From Nodularia sphaerocarpa UHCC 0038 (GTDB taxonomy: Bacteria; Cyanobacteriota; Cyanobacteriia; Cyanobacteriales; Nostocaceae), in the NCBI RefSeq assembly GCF_022376295.1, contig NZ_CP060140.1, positions 686,356 to 750,355 of the forward strand: DNA of 64,000 nt, read 5' to 3'. Each line of letters opens with the position of its first letter. The stretch's first letter is position 1. Shown piece by piece: positions 43,597-51,919 of this stretch. Both the position numbers and the translations under genes were made by a program. Under the pieces are notes generated by a model, which saw only the letters and a list, made by a program, of their open reading frames with translations, searched no databases and was not told the origin of the DNA.

Positions 43597-46500
43597 ATGT
43601 TTATTGATTTTTTTATTAAACGGCCAGTTTTTGCGACAGTTTGTGCATTGATTGTCCTGTTATTGGGATTAATTTGTCTTCCCACATTACCCATCGCGCG
43701 TTTTCCAGATATTGCGCCCACTCAAATCAACGTCACTGCTAACTTTAGCGGAGCTAGTGCTGAGGACGTTGAAAGCGGTGTGACAAACATCTTAGAACGA
43801 CAAATCAACGGTATTCAAGGAATCCGCTACATTACTTCCAGCAGTAGTAACGATGGTTCTACTAATATTACAGCCACATTTGATTCATCCCGAAATCCCG
43901 ATATTGCGGCTGTAGATGTGCAGAACCGGGTTTCTGTTGCCCAACCACAACTGCCAGAATCGGTACAACGCACGGGGGTGAGAGTCTCAAAGCAGTCTAA
44001 TAATATACTGTTAGCCATTGGTTTATTTGCGGAGAATAATGAATACGACAATATATTTTTAAGCAACTATGCCGACCTTTACTTAGGAGATGCCTTAAAA
44101 AGAGTCAAAGGTGTTGGTGATGTAAGAATCTTTGGCGAACGCCGTTATGCAATGCGGCTTTGGTTAGATCCCAATCGCCTTGCAGGTCGGGGGCTAACCA
44201 CTGCGGATGTCGCCAATGCCCTATCGGAACAAAACTTGCAGGTCGGTGCGGGGAGAATTGGTCAAGAACCGGCTCCTCAAGGGCAAAGATATCAAATTGA
44301 TGTCCGTGCTGTCAGTAGACTTACGGAACCATCGGAATTTGAGGAAATTGTCCTGAGAACGAACGATGATGGCACATTAATCAAGCTCAAAGATGTGGGG
44401 AGAGCCGAACTGGGAGCTGAGAATTACAACTCATTTTTGCGATATCGCGCCAAAGATGCCGTAGGTTTGGGTATTTATCAGCTTCCTGGAAGTAATGCCC
44501 TCGATGTGGCGCGGGGAGTTAGGGAAGAAATGGCGCGACTGGCTCCCAATTTTCCGCCGGGATTGGGGTATGAGGTAGCCTTTGACACGACACGCTTTGT
44601 AGAAGAGTCAATGTCAGAAGTGGTAAAGACTTTAATTGCAGCAATTATACTGGTTGTGATTGTAATTTTTGTCTTCTTGCAGGACTGGCGAACTACTTTA
44701 ATTCCCGCCCTGACGGTTCCTTTGTCTTTGATTGGGACATTTATTTTTGCGAGACTTTTTGGCTTTTCTATTAATAGTTTGACTTTATTTGGTCTGACGT
44801 TAGCATCTGGGATGGTGGTAGACGACGCGATTGTGGTCGTTGAGCAAATCAGCCGTTTTATCCAGGATAAAGGCATGAGTCCTCGTCGAGCCGCCAGTGA
44901 GTCAATGGCTGAACTGTTTGGTGCAGTAATTGCCACTTCCTTGGTGCTGATGGCGGTATTTGTCCCCGTGGCCTTTTTTCCCGGAACCACTGGCGCACTT
45001 TATCGGCAATTTGCCCTGACTATCGCCTTCTCCATTGTGATTTCTACTTTTCTGGCTTTGACACTGACACCTTCTTTGTGTGCTTTGCTGCTACGTCCAG
45101 GACAAAAAGCTTCCGGCTGGCTGGGTTGGGTTTTTGAGCGCATTAATCAGTTACTCGACTCGGTACAAAGAAGCTATGAGCGATCGCTTAATTTCCTAGT
45201 CCGCTTCAAAAACATTATTATAGGACTATTCATCGTCTCCTTGGGAATGACAGCTTGGCTATATATCACAGTACCTACAGCCTTTCTCCCAGAAGAAGAC
45301 GAAGGCTTTTTCATCACACTAATCCAAGGACCCCAAGGAGTTTCCCTGCAATATACCAGTGATGTCATGTCCCAGGTAGAAAAAGAAATTTTGGCAATTC
45401 CTGAAGTCGTGGGAACCTTTGCGGTGGGAGGGTTTAGCTTCAGTGGTAGTACGGCAAATACAGGTATTATATTTACCACATTAAAACCTTGGGGCGATCG
45501 CTCACGACCAGACCAAGCAGTACAGGCGATTATCGGTAACTTACGCGGTAAATTATTCGCCATCCCAGAAGCCAGAATCTTCCCCGTAAACCCACCACCC
45601 ATTCAAGGATTAGGTAACTTTGGCGGCTTCAATTTCCAACTCCAAGACCAAAGAGGTAGTGGTGACTTAGGAAGTTTAGTGCAATCAATGGGTCAAATCC
45701 TCGGTCGCGCCAACCAAACACCAGGATTACAAGCTGTATTTAGCACTTTTGCCGCAGAAACACCACAATTGCTCGTAGAAGTAGACCGCAACCGCGCCAA
45801 CGCATTGCAAGTTTCCATAGAAGATATCTTTCGGACACTGCAAACTGCATTAGGTTCTCAATATGTCAATGATTTCAACCTCCAGCAGCGTAATTATCGA
45901 GTTTATATCCAAGCAGACCAACAGTTTCGCTCCAACCCCAAAGATATAGATCAACTATCTGTGCGTTCTCAAACCAATCAAATGATTCCTTTGAAGAACT
46001 TAATTACAACTACTGATGTTGTGGGAGCGCAAACCATTAATCACTATAATCTCTTTCGCTCCATTGAAATCAACGGTTCTGCGGCTCCCGGTTCTAGTTC
46101 TGGAAACGCTATTCAAGCTATGGAAAACTTAGCTAAAGAAATTTTACCACCGGGTTTTGGTTACCAGTGGTCAGGAACAGCATTAGAAGAAATAGATTCT
46201 GGGGGTTTAGCGCCCATTATCTTTGGACTAGGAATTGTTTTCGTCTTTTTAGTCCTAGCGGCTCAGTATGAAAACTACATAGACCCCTTAATTATCCTCT
46301 TATCAGTACCTTTAGCAATTTTTGGCGCACTTGTAGCGCAATCAATGCGAGGATTTTCCAACGACGTTTACTGTCAAATCGGTCTAGTGATGTTGATTGG
46401 TTTGGCTAGTAAGAACGCCATTTTAATTGTAGAATTTGCTAACCAACTGCGAAATGAAGGGTTTTCCATTACTAAAGCGGCTGTTCAAGCTTCACAAGAG

Positions 46501-46767
46501 CGTTTACGCCCGATTTTGATGACCGCATTTTCTACACTTCTGGGTATTTTCCCCCTAACCATTGCGACAGGTGCGGGTGCGGGAAGTCGCCAGTCCTTGG
46601 GAACAACCGTATTTGGCGGGATGTTAATCGCCACCTTTTTGAGTTTGTTTGTAGTGCCAATTTTGTATATTGTAATGAAAACGACTACAGAAAGCTTATT
46701 CAAACCAAATCGCCATCAAATGCAACTGGATAGAGAAACTACATATTCGTCAAAACATAATGAATAA
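43597..46767 (+). CDS. RND efflux permease (AcrB/HAE1 family)
   Basis: A 1056-residue, twelve-helix pump. The start MFIDFFIKRPVFATVCALIV, the early LPIARFPDIAPTQINV, and the proton-relay helix 4 (LASGMVVDDAIVVVEQI) with paired Asp are typical, as is GLASKNAILIVEFAN in the second half. It exports hydrophobic compounds using the proton gradient. With the preceding adaptor it forms an operon under the TetR-type site, though the 345-bp repeat-filled gap could weaken read-through. Confidence 0.94.
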   Translation: MFIDFFIKRPVFATVCALIVLLLGLICLPTLPIARFPDIAPTQINVTANFSGASAEDVESGVTNILERQINGIQGIRYITSSSSNDGSTNITATFDSSRNPDIAAVDVQNRVSVAQPQLPESVQRTGVRVSKQSNNILLAIGLFAENNEYDNIFLSNYADLYLGDALKRVKGVGDVRIFGERRYAMRLWLDPNRLAGRGLTTADVANALSEQNLQVGAGRIGQEPAPQGQRYQIDVRAVSRLTEPSEFEEIVLRTNDDGTLIKLKDVGRAELGAENYNSFLRYRAKDAVGLGIYQLPGSNALDVARGVREEMARLAPNFPPGLGYEVAFDTTRFVEESMSEVVKTLIAAIILVVIVIFVFLQDWRTTLIPALTVPLSLIGTFIFARLFGFSINSLTLFGLTLASGMVVDDAIVVVEQISRFIQDKGMSPRRAASESMAELFGAVIATSLVLMAVFVPVAFFPGTTGALYRQFALTIAFSIVISTFLALTLTPSLCALLLRPGQKASGWLGWVFERINQLLDSVQRSYERSLNFLVRFKNIIIGLFIVSLGMTAWLYITVPTAFLPEEDEGFFITLIQGPQGVSLQYTSDVMSQVEKEILAIPEVVGTFAVGGFSFSGSTANTGIIFTTLKPWGDRSRPDQAVQAIIGNLRGKLFAIPEARIFPVNPPPIQGLGNFGGFNFQLQDQRGSGDLGSLVQSMGQILGRANQTPGLQAVFSTFAAETPQLLVEVDRNRANALQVSIEDIFRTLQTALGSQYVNDFNLQQRNYRVYIQADQQFRSNPKDIDQLSVRSQTNQMIPLKNLITTTDVVGAQTINHYNLFRSIEINGSAAPGSSSGNAIQAMENLAKEILPPGFGYQWSGTALEEIDSGGLAPIIFGLGIVFVFLVLAAQYENYIDPLIILLSVPLAIFGALVAQSMRGFSNDVYCQIGLVMLIGLASKNAILIVEFANQLRNEGFSITKAAVQASQERLRPILMTAFSTLLGIFPLTIATGAGAGSRQSLGTTVFGGMLIATFLSLFVVPILYIVMKTTTESLFKPNRHQMQLDRETTYSSKHNE

Positions 46768-46788
46768 AACCCCACTCCGCAAGGCGGA

Positions 46789-46820
46789 AGTCAAAAGTCA
46801 AAAGTCAAAAGTCAAAAAGT
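46789..46820. repeat. 7-bp tandem repeat (AGTCAAA)n
   Basis: About four and a half units of AGTCAAA lie 22 bp after the RND permease stop. It has the same period as the other STRR arrays with unrelated sequence. The rest of the gap to 47020 has a GCGTTCGC-like fragment but no gene. Confidence 0.9.
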
Positions 46821-47020
46821 TTATTTCATAGGCTTTTCATTGATTTTGAATAGTCTGTTTATTTACGTCCACTTCTACTAGCCCCTAACCGCAAACGAGG
46901 AGGGAAGAAGTGTTTTCCTGAAAATCTAACTCTCTCCTCCTCTCCTCTGCGCCACCCTTCGGGAACGCTTTCAGCGAACTGCGCCTCTGCGTGATACACC
47001 AACACCCAAACTAGAAACTA

Positions 47021-47296
47021 ATGGAGATATTTCAAGTCATAGAAGACACCATCACCAAACCACCAATTCCCCACGAACCACACAAGCAATCATTAAAAGC
47101 TTGGGCGATGTACTGCCTACGGGATAAAGGTTTCAAAGTAGTGTATGCCCAAAATGCCGACTTTGCCATTGAACCCAAAGGACAGGAAAAGGTATATTTT
47201 AAAGTTACCAATAATGCAGAAGATGTAAATAATTCTACTAACTGGATAGTTTGGGACAGTGCGACCAAAAACGTGAGCCTATTTCGACCTGAATAA
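47021..47296 (+). CDS. Hypothetical protein
   Basis: A 91-residue protein I cannot assign. It has a helical start, a KAWAMYCLRDKGFKVVYAQ helix-strand, then AIEPKGQEKVYFKVTNN and NWIVWDSATKNVSLF. The pattern helix-strand-strand resembles small nuclease-like or restriction-like folds, but no catalytic set is visible. It has reasonable coding character and no overlap with other genes. Confidence 0.55.
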   Translation: MEIFQVIEDTITKPPIPHEPHKQSLKAWAMYCLRDKGFKVVYAQNADFAIEPKGQEKVYFKVTNNAEDVNNSTNWIVWDSATKNVSLFRPE

Positions 47297-47326
47297 AAGT
47301 TCGTAGTGTTCGCGTAGCGTCTCGAA

Positions 47327-47346
47327 GAGAGGACTTTAGTCCTCTC
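47327..47346. repeat. Short hairpin between convergent genes
   Basis: GAGAGGACT pairs with AGTCCTCTC across TT, between the hypothetical gene and the methyltransferase. There is no U-tract, so terminator function is uncertain. Confidence 0.5.
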
Positions 47347-47352
47347 CATCCA

Positions 47353-48078
47353 CTAGACTTGCTTTTCAAATATCATTAAATGCTGCTGGGGTAACAAGTT
47401 TTTGGTTTCTCGCCAAACTAAACCCACAGCTTGCATTTCTTTTTGCACTTGCTTTTGAGTCATTTTGTGCAAACGTTTAATCATAATCAAGGGATTTTCG
47501 CCCCGGTATTCCACCAGCACAACTTTACCGCCTGGTTTCAGGGCTTTGACAATTGCTGTCATCACTTCTTGCGGATATTCTAACTCGTGGTAAGCATCCA
47601 CCATCAGAGCTAAATCAACACTTGCAGATCGGAGGTTGGGGTTGGTGAGAGTTGCTAAAATTGGTTCAACGTTGCTAATATGTTTCTCTTGTTTAAAAAA
47701 TTCGACAATCTCTAGCATTTCTGGTTGAATATCTACAGCAAAAACCTTTCCCTCTGTTAATAAAGGTGCAATGCGAAAGCTGAGATATCCTGTACCTGCG
47801 CCAATATCAGCCACTATATCGTGAGGTTGTAAATTCAGCGCACTGACTATTTTACTAGGCTGTTCTTCTACCTCGCGTCTGGGTCTTTCTAACCAACCTG
47901 CGCCTGTGTGTCCCATGACTTTCGCTATTTCTCGCCCCATGTAGGATTTTCCGATACCGTCTGAACTGGGATTCGCTCGCTGTTCATAAATATTATCGGA
48001 GAGAGAAATAGCGTTTGCTGTGGTGATGGGGGTAAATAAGAAGTTTAACAGTAGGAGTAGGATGGTAATCAGTTTCAT
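47353..48078 (-). CDS. Class I methyltransferase-like protein with signal peptide
   Basis: A 241-residue protein. Residues 1-23 form a signal peptide with an ANA cleavage site. The mature part contains a Rossmann methyltransferase: motif I VADIGAGTGYLSF (about 89-101), acidic motif II VFAVDIQPEML, and LALMVDAYHELEYPQE. A DIGAGTG-type SAM site is intact although the protein should be exported, where SAM is absent. It may be a repurposed fold or bind another ligand. It faces away from the neighbouring phosphoesterase but is on the same strand. Confidence 0.78.
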   Translation of the reverse strand: MKLITILLLLLNFLFTPITTANAISLSDNIYEQRANPSSDGIGKSYMGREIAKVMGHTGAGWLERPRREVEEQPSKIVSALNLQPHDIVADIGAGTGYLSFRIAPLLTEGKVFAVDIQPEMLEIVEFFKQEKHISNVEPILATLTNPNLRSASVDLALMVDAYHELEYPQEVMTAIVKALKPGGKVVLVEYRGENPLIMIKRLHKMTQKQVQKEMQAVGLVWRETKNLLPQQHLMIFEKQV

Positions 48079-48161
48079 TTTTTAAACGCAGAGGGACGCT
48101 GAGGTTAACGCATTCGCCGTGAGGCGTTCCCGGAGGGTAGGTGCGCGGAGGTTTTATGAGT

Positions 48162-49733
48162 TTAAATCACAAATGGTTGAATTTGAGGTGTATGCCATTC
48201 TTCGCCGACGCGATCGGCTACTAGGGGTGTGACAATGAATTTGGGTGGTGTACCAGCTTGAACGTCAATTTTTACGCAGGAGTAAGGTAGATGCTTGTGG
48301 GGTTTTTTTCCATTACGACCAACAAATAGTAAGGACTCAGCTACTTTTCGCTGGGGATTTCCAGGAAGTTCTGTAAAGGTTTCTATTAATTCGTTGCCTT
48401 CTCGACGTTGACGGCGGGGATAATGACCACTGCCACCAGAGATGATACAATTAATATGAGAATCGGCATATCCTGTGTCACCTGTGCGAATATGTTCTAA
48501 GCAGTGGGCGTGTCCGTTGAAAATTAAATCGACTATGGAACGGTCTTTCATTTGGGAACCAAGGGTTTTGGCTACCTGTTCAAATACCCAGCGTAGGCGA
48601 TGACGAACTGCTAAGGTTTGGGCTTGATTCCATTTTGTGGCTTCTGTGACGTAGGGCGGATGGTGAAAGAAGATTATTCTTCCCCGCACTTCTGAGGTGT
48701 GCCAAGATTCTATGAGTCGGTTTTTTAACCAATTCAGTTGTTCAAAATCAATAATATCTGTGGCGTTGGATGCTAGTTGTTTTTCAATGTCAATTTTAAT
48801 TTCGTTGATTTGGTCTAATTTGGCTTTGAGATAATCGAGTTGTTCGGCTTCGGCGGGTTTTTCGGGGTTAAGTTTGTCGCAGGTTGCTAAAATCTGCTCT
48901 TCTTCTTTGTCTATGACTTGGCGACGTTGCTGCAATTCCCGGCGGTTCATTTCCCCTTCTGGGGTTTCTGGTAAGGGGGATGGTTTATTAAAGGTGTTGG
49001 AATCTAAGGCGAAAAAGTCGATACCGCCATAACGAAAGGTGTAATAGCGGTTGGGTAAACGGGTGAATTTTCCGGGTTGATAACGCAAACACCGCCCCGC
49101 GTCAATTATAGCAGTGTAATGTTGATCTAAATGATTTTGTAATTCTTTTGGGGAGGCGATCGCTCCTATATAGTCAAGAAATGCTCTGGCATAAGCATCA
49201 CCTTTATTTGATCCATGCCAACCAATTTCCAGGTCTTTGTACCGCAGAAAACGACGTAACGGCCGTGTGCTTCCTGTAAATAAACGATACATCAATGGCA
49301 CGTCATAGTAATCGTGATTGCCGGGTACTGCTAAAAATGGCAGATTGAATAACATTCGGTCATAAGCAATATTTTCGGGTTTGTCTCCGCCTACGAGAAA
49401 TTCCCGATAAGGTTGAATAAAGTTTTTACCATAATACTCGTGGGAACCCACTGCATAAATTACGTCGCCAGTATGTAAGACAAAACGGCAATCGTCTTTA
49501 TGGGGAAGCATCAATTCTGCAACTTTGCGTTGGGGATGGTATCCGTAAAGGGATGTTGTTCCTGTGTCACCAATTACCATAAAGGAAAATTCCGGATTAT
49601 CCTCTTTACCATCATCAATTACCATGCTGGTTTGGTCTATTCCCTGAGAAACTATCTGGGGATGAAGCCACCGCACTCTTTGCTTCATTTTGTGGATTTT
49701 CTCAGAAATGGATGGTTCCGTAATTAATTTCAT
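48162..49733 (-). CDS. Calcineurin-like metallophosphoesterase
   Basis: A 523-residue protein. The metal-binding motifs appear in order: VIGDTGTTS, HTGDVIYAVG, VPGNHDYYD, IIFFHHPPYV and NGHAHCLEH. Between the GNHD and HHPP blocks lies an insertion of about 200 residues, part of it a coiled coil (ELQQRRQVIDKEEEQILA). No signal peptide or membrane helix is seen. Substrate unknown; purple-acid-phosphatase-like or nuclease activities are both possible. Confidence 0.87.
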   Translation of the reverse strand: MKLITEPSISEKIHKMKQRVRWLHPQIVSQGIDQTSMVIDDGKEDNPEFSFMVIGDTGTTSLYGYHPQRKVAELMLPHKDDCRFVLHTGDVIYAVGSHEYYGKNFIQPYREFLVGGDKPENIAYDRMLFNLPFLAVPGNHDYYDVPLMYRLFTGSTRPLRRFLRYKDLEIGWHGSNKGDAYARAFLDYIGAIASPKELQNHLDQHYTAIIDAGRCLRYQPGKFTRLPNRYYTFRYGGIDFFALDSNTFNKPSPLPETPEGEMNRRELQQRRQVIDKEEEQILATCDKLNPEKPAEAEQLDYLKAKLDQINEIKIDIEKQLASNATDIIDFEQLNWLKNRLIESWHTSEVRGRIIFFHHPPYVTEATKWNQAQTLAVRHRLRWVFEQVAKTLGSQMKDRSIVDLIFNGHAHCLEHIRTGDTGYADSHINCIISGGSGHYPRRQRREGNELIETFTELPGNPQRKVAESLLFVGRNGKKPHKHLPYSCVKIDVQAGTPPKFIVTPLVADRVGEEWHTPQIQPFVI

Positions 49734-50170
49734 CTGTAATTTTCCTAAACTTTAAGTTTTTTTAATGACAGCAATCTTTGATTTAGGGACTTTCAGGAAA
49801 TAAACGTTAGCGTAGCTTGCCGAAGGCTACCACAGAGGCACAGAGGACACAGAGTTATGAGTGTTTTAGATGTTTTTTGCGTTCGGTGGTTGAGTCTTTT
49901 TTTGCACATCTTGCACCTAAGCCCTGGAACCCTTAGAAATCGCGGAACCACCCAAACAAAGTCCGCCTGCGCGGACTAACATAAAATTAAGGTTTTAAAC
50001 CCGCGTAGGCGGGTTTCGCCTGGATGGTTCCGTGACTTCTAGTCGCCAGGTGCAAGATATGTGTCAGTCCTTTATTTACTGAATTTGCTCTCAATAGCGC
50101 GATGATCGCTTGCGCGGTTTTGGCAGTTTGCGTAACAATAAGAGTTAGGATGCCTTAATTTATCTTAACA
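49734..50170. other. Repeat-filled intergenic region
   Basis: About 440 bp. It contains GTTAGCGTAGCTTGCC and ACCACAGAGGCACAGAGG fragments (49807-49858; related copies near 54174 and 55565) and a large foldback element (49905-50063). The rest, 50064-50170, is the promoter side of the UbiH-like gene. Confidence 0.7.
49905..50063. mobile_element. Foldback element, ATCTTGCACCT ends
   Basis: ATCTTGCACCT (49908-49918) is complementary to 50048-50058. Inner arms TAGAAATCGCGGAACCA and its partner match at 15 of 17 positions. Two further hairpins sit in the centre: AGTCCGC/GCGGACT (about 49959-49976) and AAACCCGC/GCGGGTTT (about 49996-50015). The structure folds as one long multi-branched palindrome. 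Confidence 0.8.
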
Positions 50171-51430
50171 ATGGCGCTCACACAGCTACATCAAAATTTT
50201 TCCCTTGCACAAACACCGCCAGATCATCGGGGATATGATTATGATTTGGTCATTGTCGGCGGTGGAATTATTGGTTTAACTTTGGCTTCGGCTTTGAAGG
50301 ATTCTGGTTTAAGTGTTCTACTAATTGAGGCTAGAGTCGCTTCAGCCGCAGTTGCTAAGGGACAAGCTTATGCAATTCATATGCTTTCGGCTCTCATTTT
50401 TCAGGGAATTGGAATTTGGGAGGAAATATCGCCTCAAATCGCTAAGTATTGCCAAGTTCGCCTTTCTGATGCCGATTATCCCGATGTTGTAGAGTTTGCT
50501 ACCGATGATATAGGTAAGCCAGAGTTGGGTTATGTGGCGGAACATCAAGCGCTGTTACAGCCTTTGCAGGAGTTTGTCCAAAATTGTCCCAATGTGACTT
50601 ATCTCTGTCCGGCTGAGGTGGTAAAGACTGAATATCAGCAGGATATTGTGGCTATAGATATTAAAATTGCTGAGACAATTCAGACAGTCCGCAGTAAGTT
50701 AGTTGTTGCTGCTGATGGTTCAAAATCGCGCATTCGTGAAGCTGCGGGCATTAAAACCAATGGCTGGAAATATTGGCAATCTTGTATTGTAGCATTTGTG
50801 AAGCCAGAAAAACCACACAATAACACTGCTTACGAAAGATTTTGGACGAGCGGACCTTTTGCAATTTTACCTCTGCCTGGGAACCGTTGCCGCATTGTTT
50901 GGACAGCACCCCACGCAGAAGCCAAGGCTTTGTGCGCTTTAGATGACGAGGAGTTTTTGGCAGAACTTAGCCGCCGCTATGGTGATCAAATGGGTAAGTT
51001 AGAATTGCTAGGCGATCGCTTTATTTTTCCAGTCCAACTCATGCAAAGCGATCGCTATGTTCTTCCCAGATTAGCCTTAATTGGTGATGCTGCACACAAT
51101 TGTCATCCCGTCGGCGGACAAGGTTTAAACTTGGGGATTCGCGATGCAGCCGCTTTAGCGCAAGTTATACAAACAGCACATAAAGCAGGTGAAGATATTG
51201 GTAATGTGAAAATCCTCAAACGCTATGAACGCTGGCGCAAGTTAGAAAACCTGACAATATTAGGTTTCACCGATTTATTAGATCGGGTATTTTCTAATAA
51301 CTTTTTACCACTGGTAATCCTTCGTCGCCTGGGTTTGGGGATGATGCGGCGCATACCTGTGTTAAAAGTGTTTGCGCTCAAATTGATGATTGGTTTAAAA
51401 GGACGTACTCCAGAATTAGCTAGACGGTGA
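50171..51430 (+). CDS. UbiH-family FAD-dependent monooxygenase
   Basis: A 419-residue flavoprotein hydroxylase. The FAD motif VIVGGGIIGLTLASAL (about 27-42), the middle DG motif LVVAADGSKSRIREAAGI and the second FAD motif LIGDAAHNCHPVGGQGLNLG are in the UbiH/UbiF order. The cyanobacterial homolog is thought to act on a plastoquinone or other quinone ring. No quinone-synthesis gene is adjacent, so substrate is inferred from family. The C-terminal helix LKLMIGLKGRTPELARR is basic and may touch the membrane. Confidence 0.88.
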   Translation: MALTQLHQNFSLAQTPPDHRGYDYDLVIVGGGIIGLTLASALKDSGLSVLLIEARVASAAVAKGQAYAIHMLSALIFQGIGIWEEISPQIAKYCQVRLSDADYPDVVEFATDDIGKPELGYVAEHQALLQPLQEFVQNCPNVTYLCPAEVVKTEYQQDIVAIDIKIAETIQTVRSKLVVAADGSKSRIREAAGIKTNGWKYWQSCIVAFVKPEKPHNNTAYERFWTSGPFAILPLPGNRCRIVWTAPHAEAKALCALDDEEFLAELSRRYGDQMGKLELLGDRFIFPVQLMQSDRYVLPRLALIGDAAHNCHPVGGQGLNLGIRDAAALAQVIQTAHKAGEDIGNVKILKRYERWRKLENLTILGFTDLLDRVFSNNFLPLVILRRLGLGMMRRIPVLKVFALKLMIGLKGRTPELARR

Positions 51431-51919
51431 GGGAGATTGGGAATAGTCAGGGTGCAGGGTGCAGGGAGGAATAAATTAGACTGATAGGAAGATTCTTCTT
51501 TCTTCTTTCTTCTTTCTTCTTCCTTCTTCCTTCTTCCTTCGTGTACTTTGCGTCCTTCTCCCAAAGGGAGAGGCTAGCGCCAACGTGGTTCGTTCCTCAT
51601 AAGATAGTAGACGTAATGAATCGCGTCTCTACAAAAGAAAAAAATCCTATAAATTATATTATTGCCAGCAAATTGGTAAAATATTTAATCCACTATTACT
51701 GGGTGCAATGTATCTGACTTTCAGCTAAAATAGCTAAAAACTTTCATATTATATACTCTAGATAGATGTAACAGGTACAAGTGTGTGCAGTAGAATTCAT
51801 TACTGGCGACAGTTGTTATTCTCCAAGCAATTTAAAATCAAAACAGAAAAAGTGATTACACCCACGAATTGTAATGCTAGAGTTTCAATAAATTTAGCGG
51901 AACTTCTCAGCGAATATTC
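51431..51919. other. Intergenic with two 7-bp repeats and slt promoter
   Basis: It contains a GGTGCAG pair (51451-51467), a TTTCTTC/CTTCTTC tract (about 51493-51539) and a fragment CCAACGTGGTTCG. AGTAGACGTAATGAATCGCGTCTCTAC (51608-51631) is a degenerate hairpin. The AT-rich 51640-51919 stretch is presumably the slt promoter; no confident box is assigned. Confidence 0.6.

Noticed and set aside
44478..44990. Long antisense frame inside the RND permease
   Set aside because: Shadow of the real gene on the other strand; no start signals or motifs.
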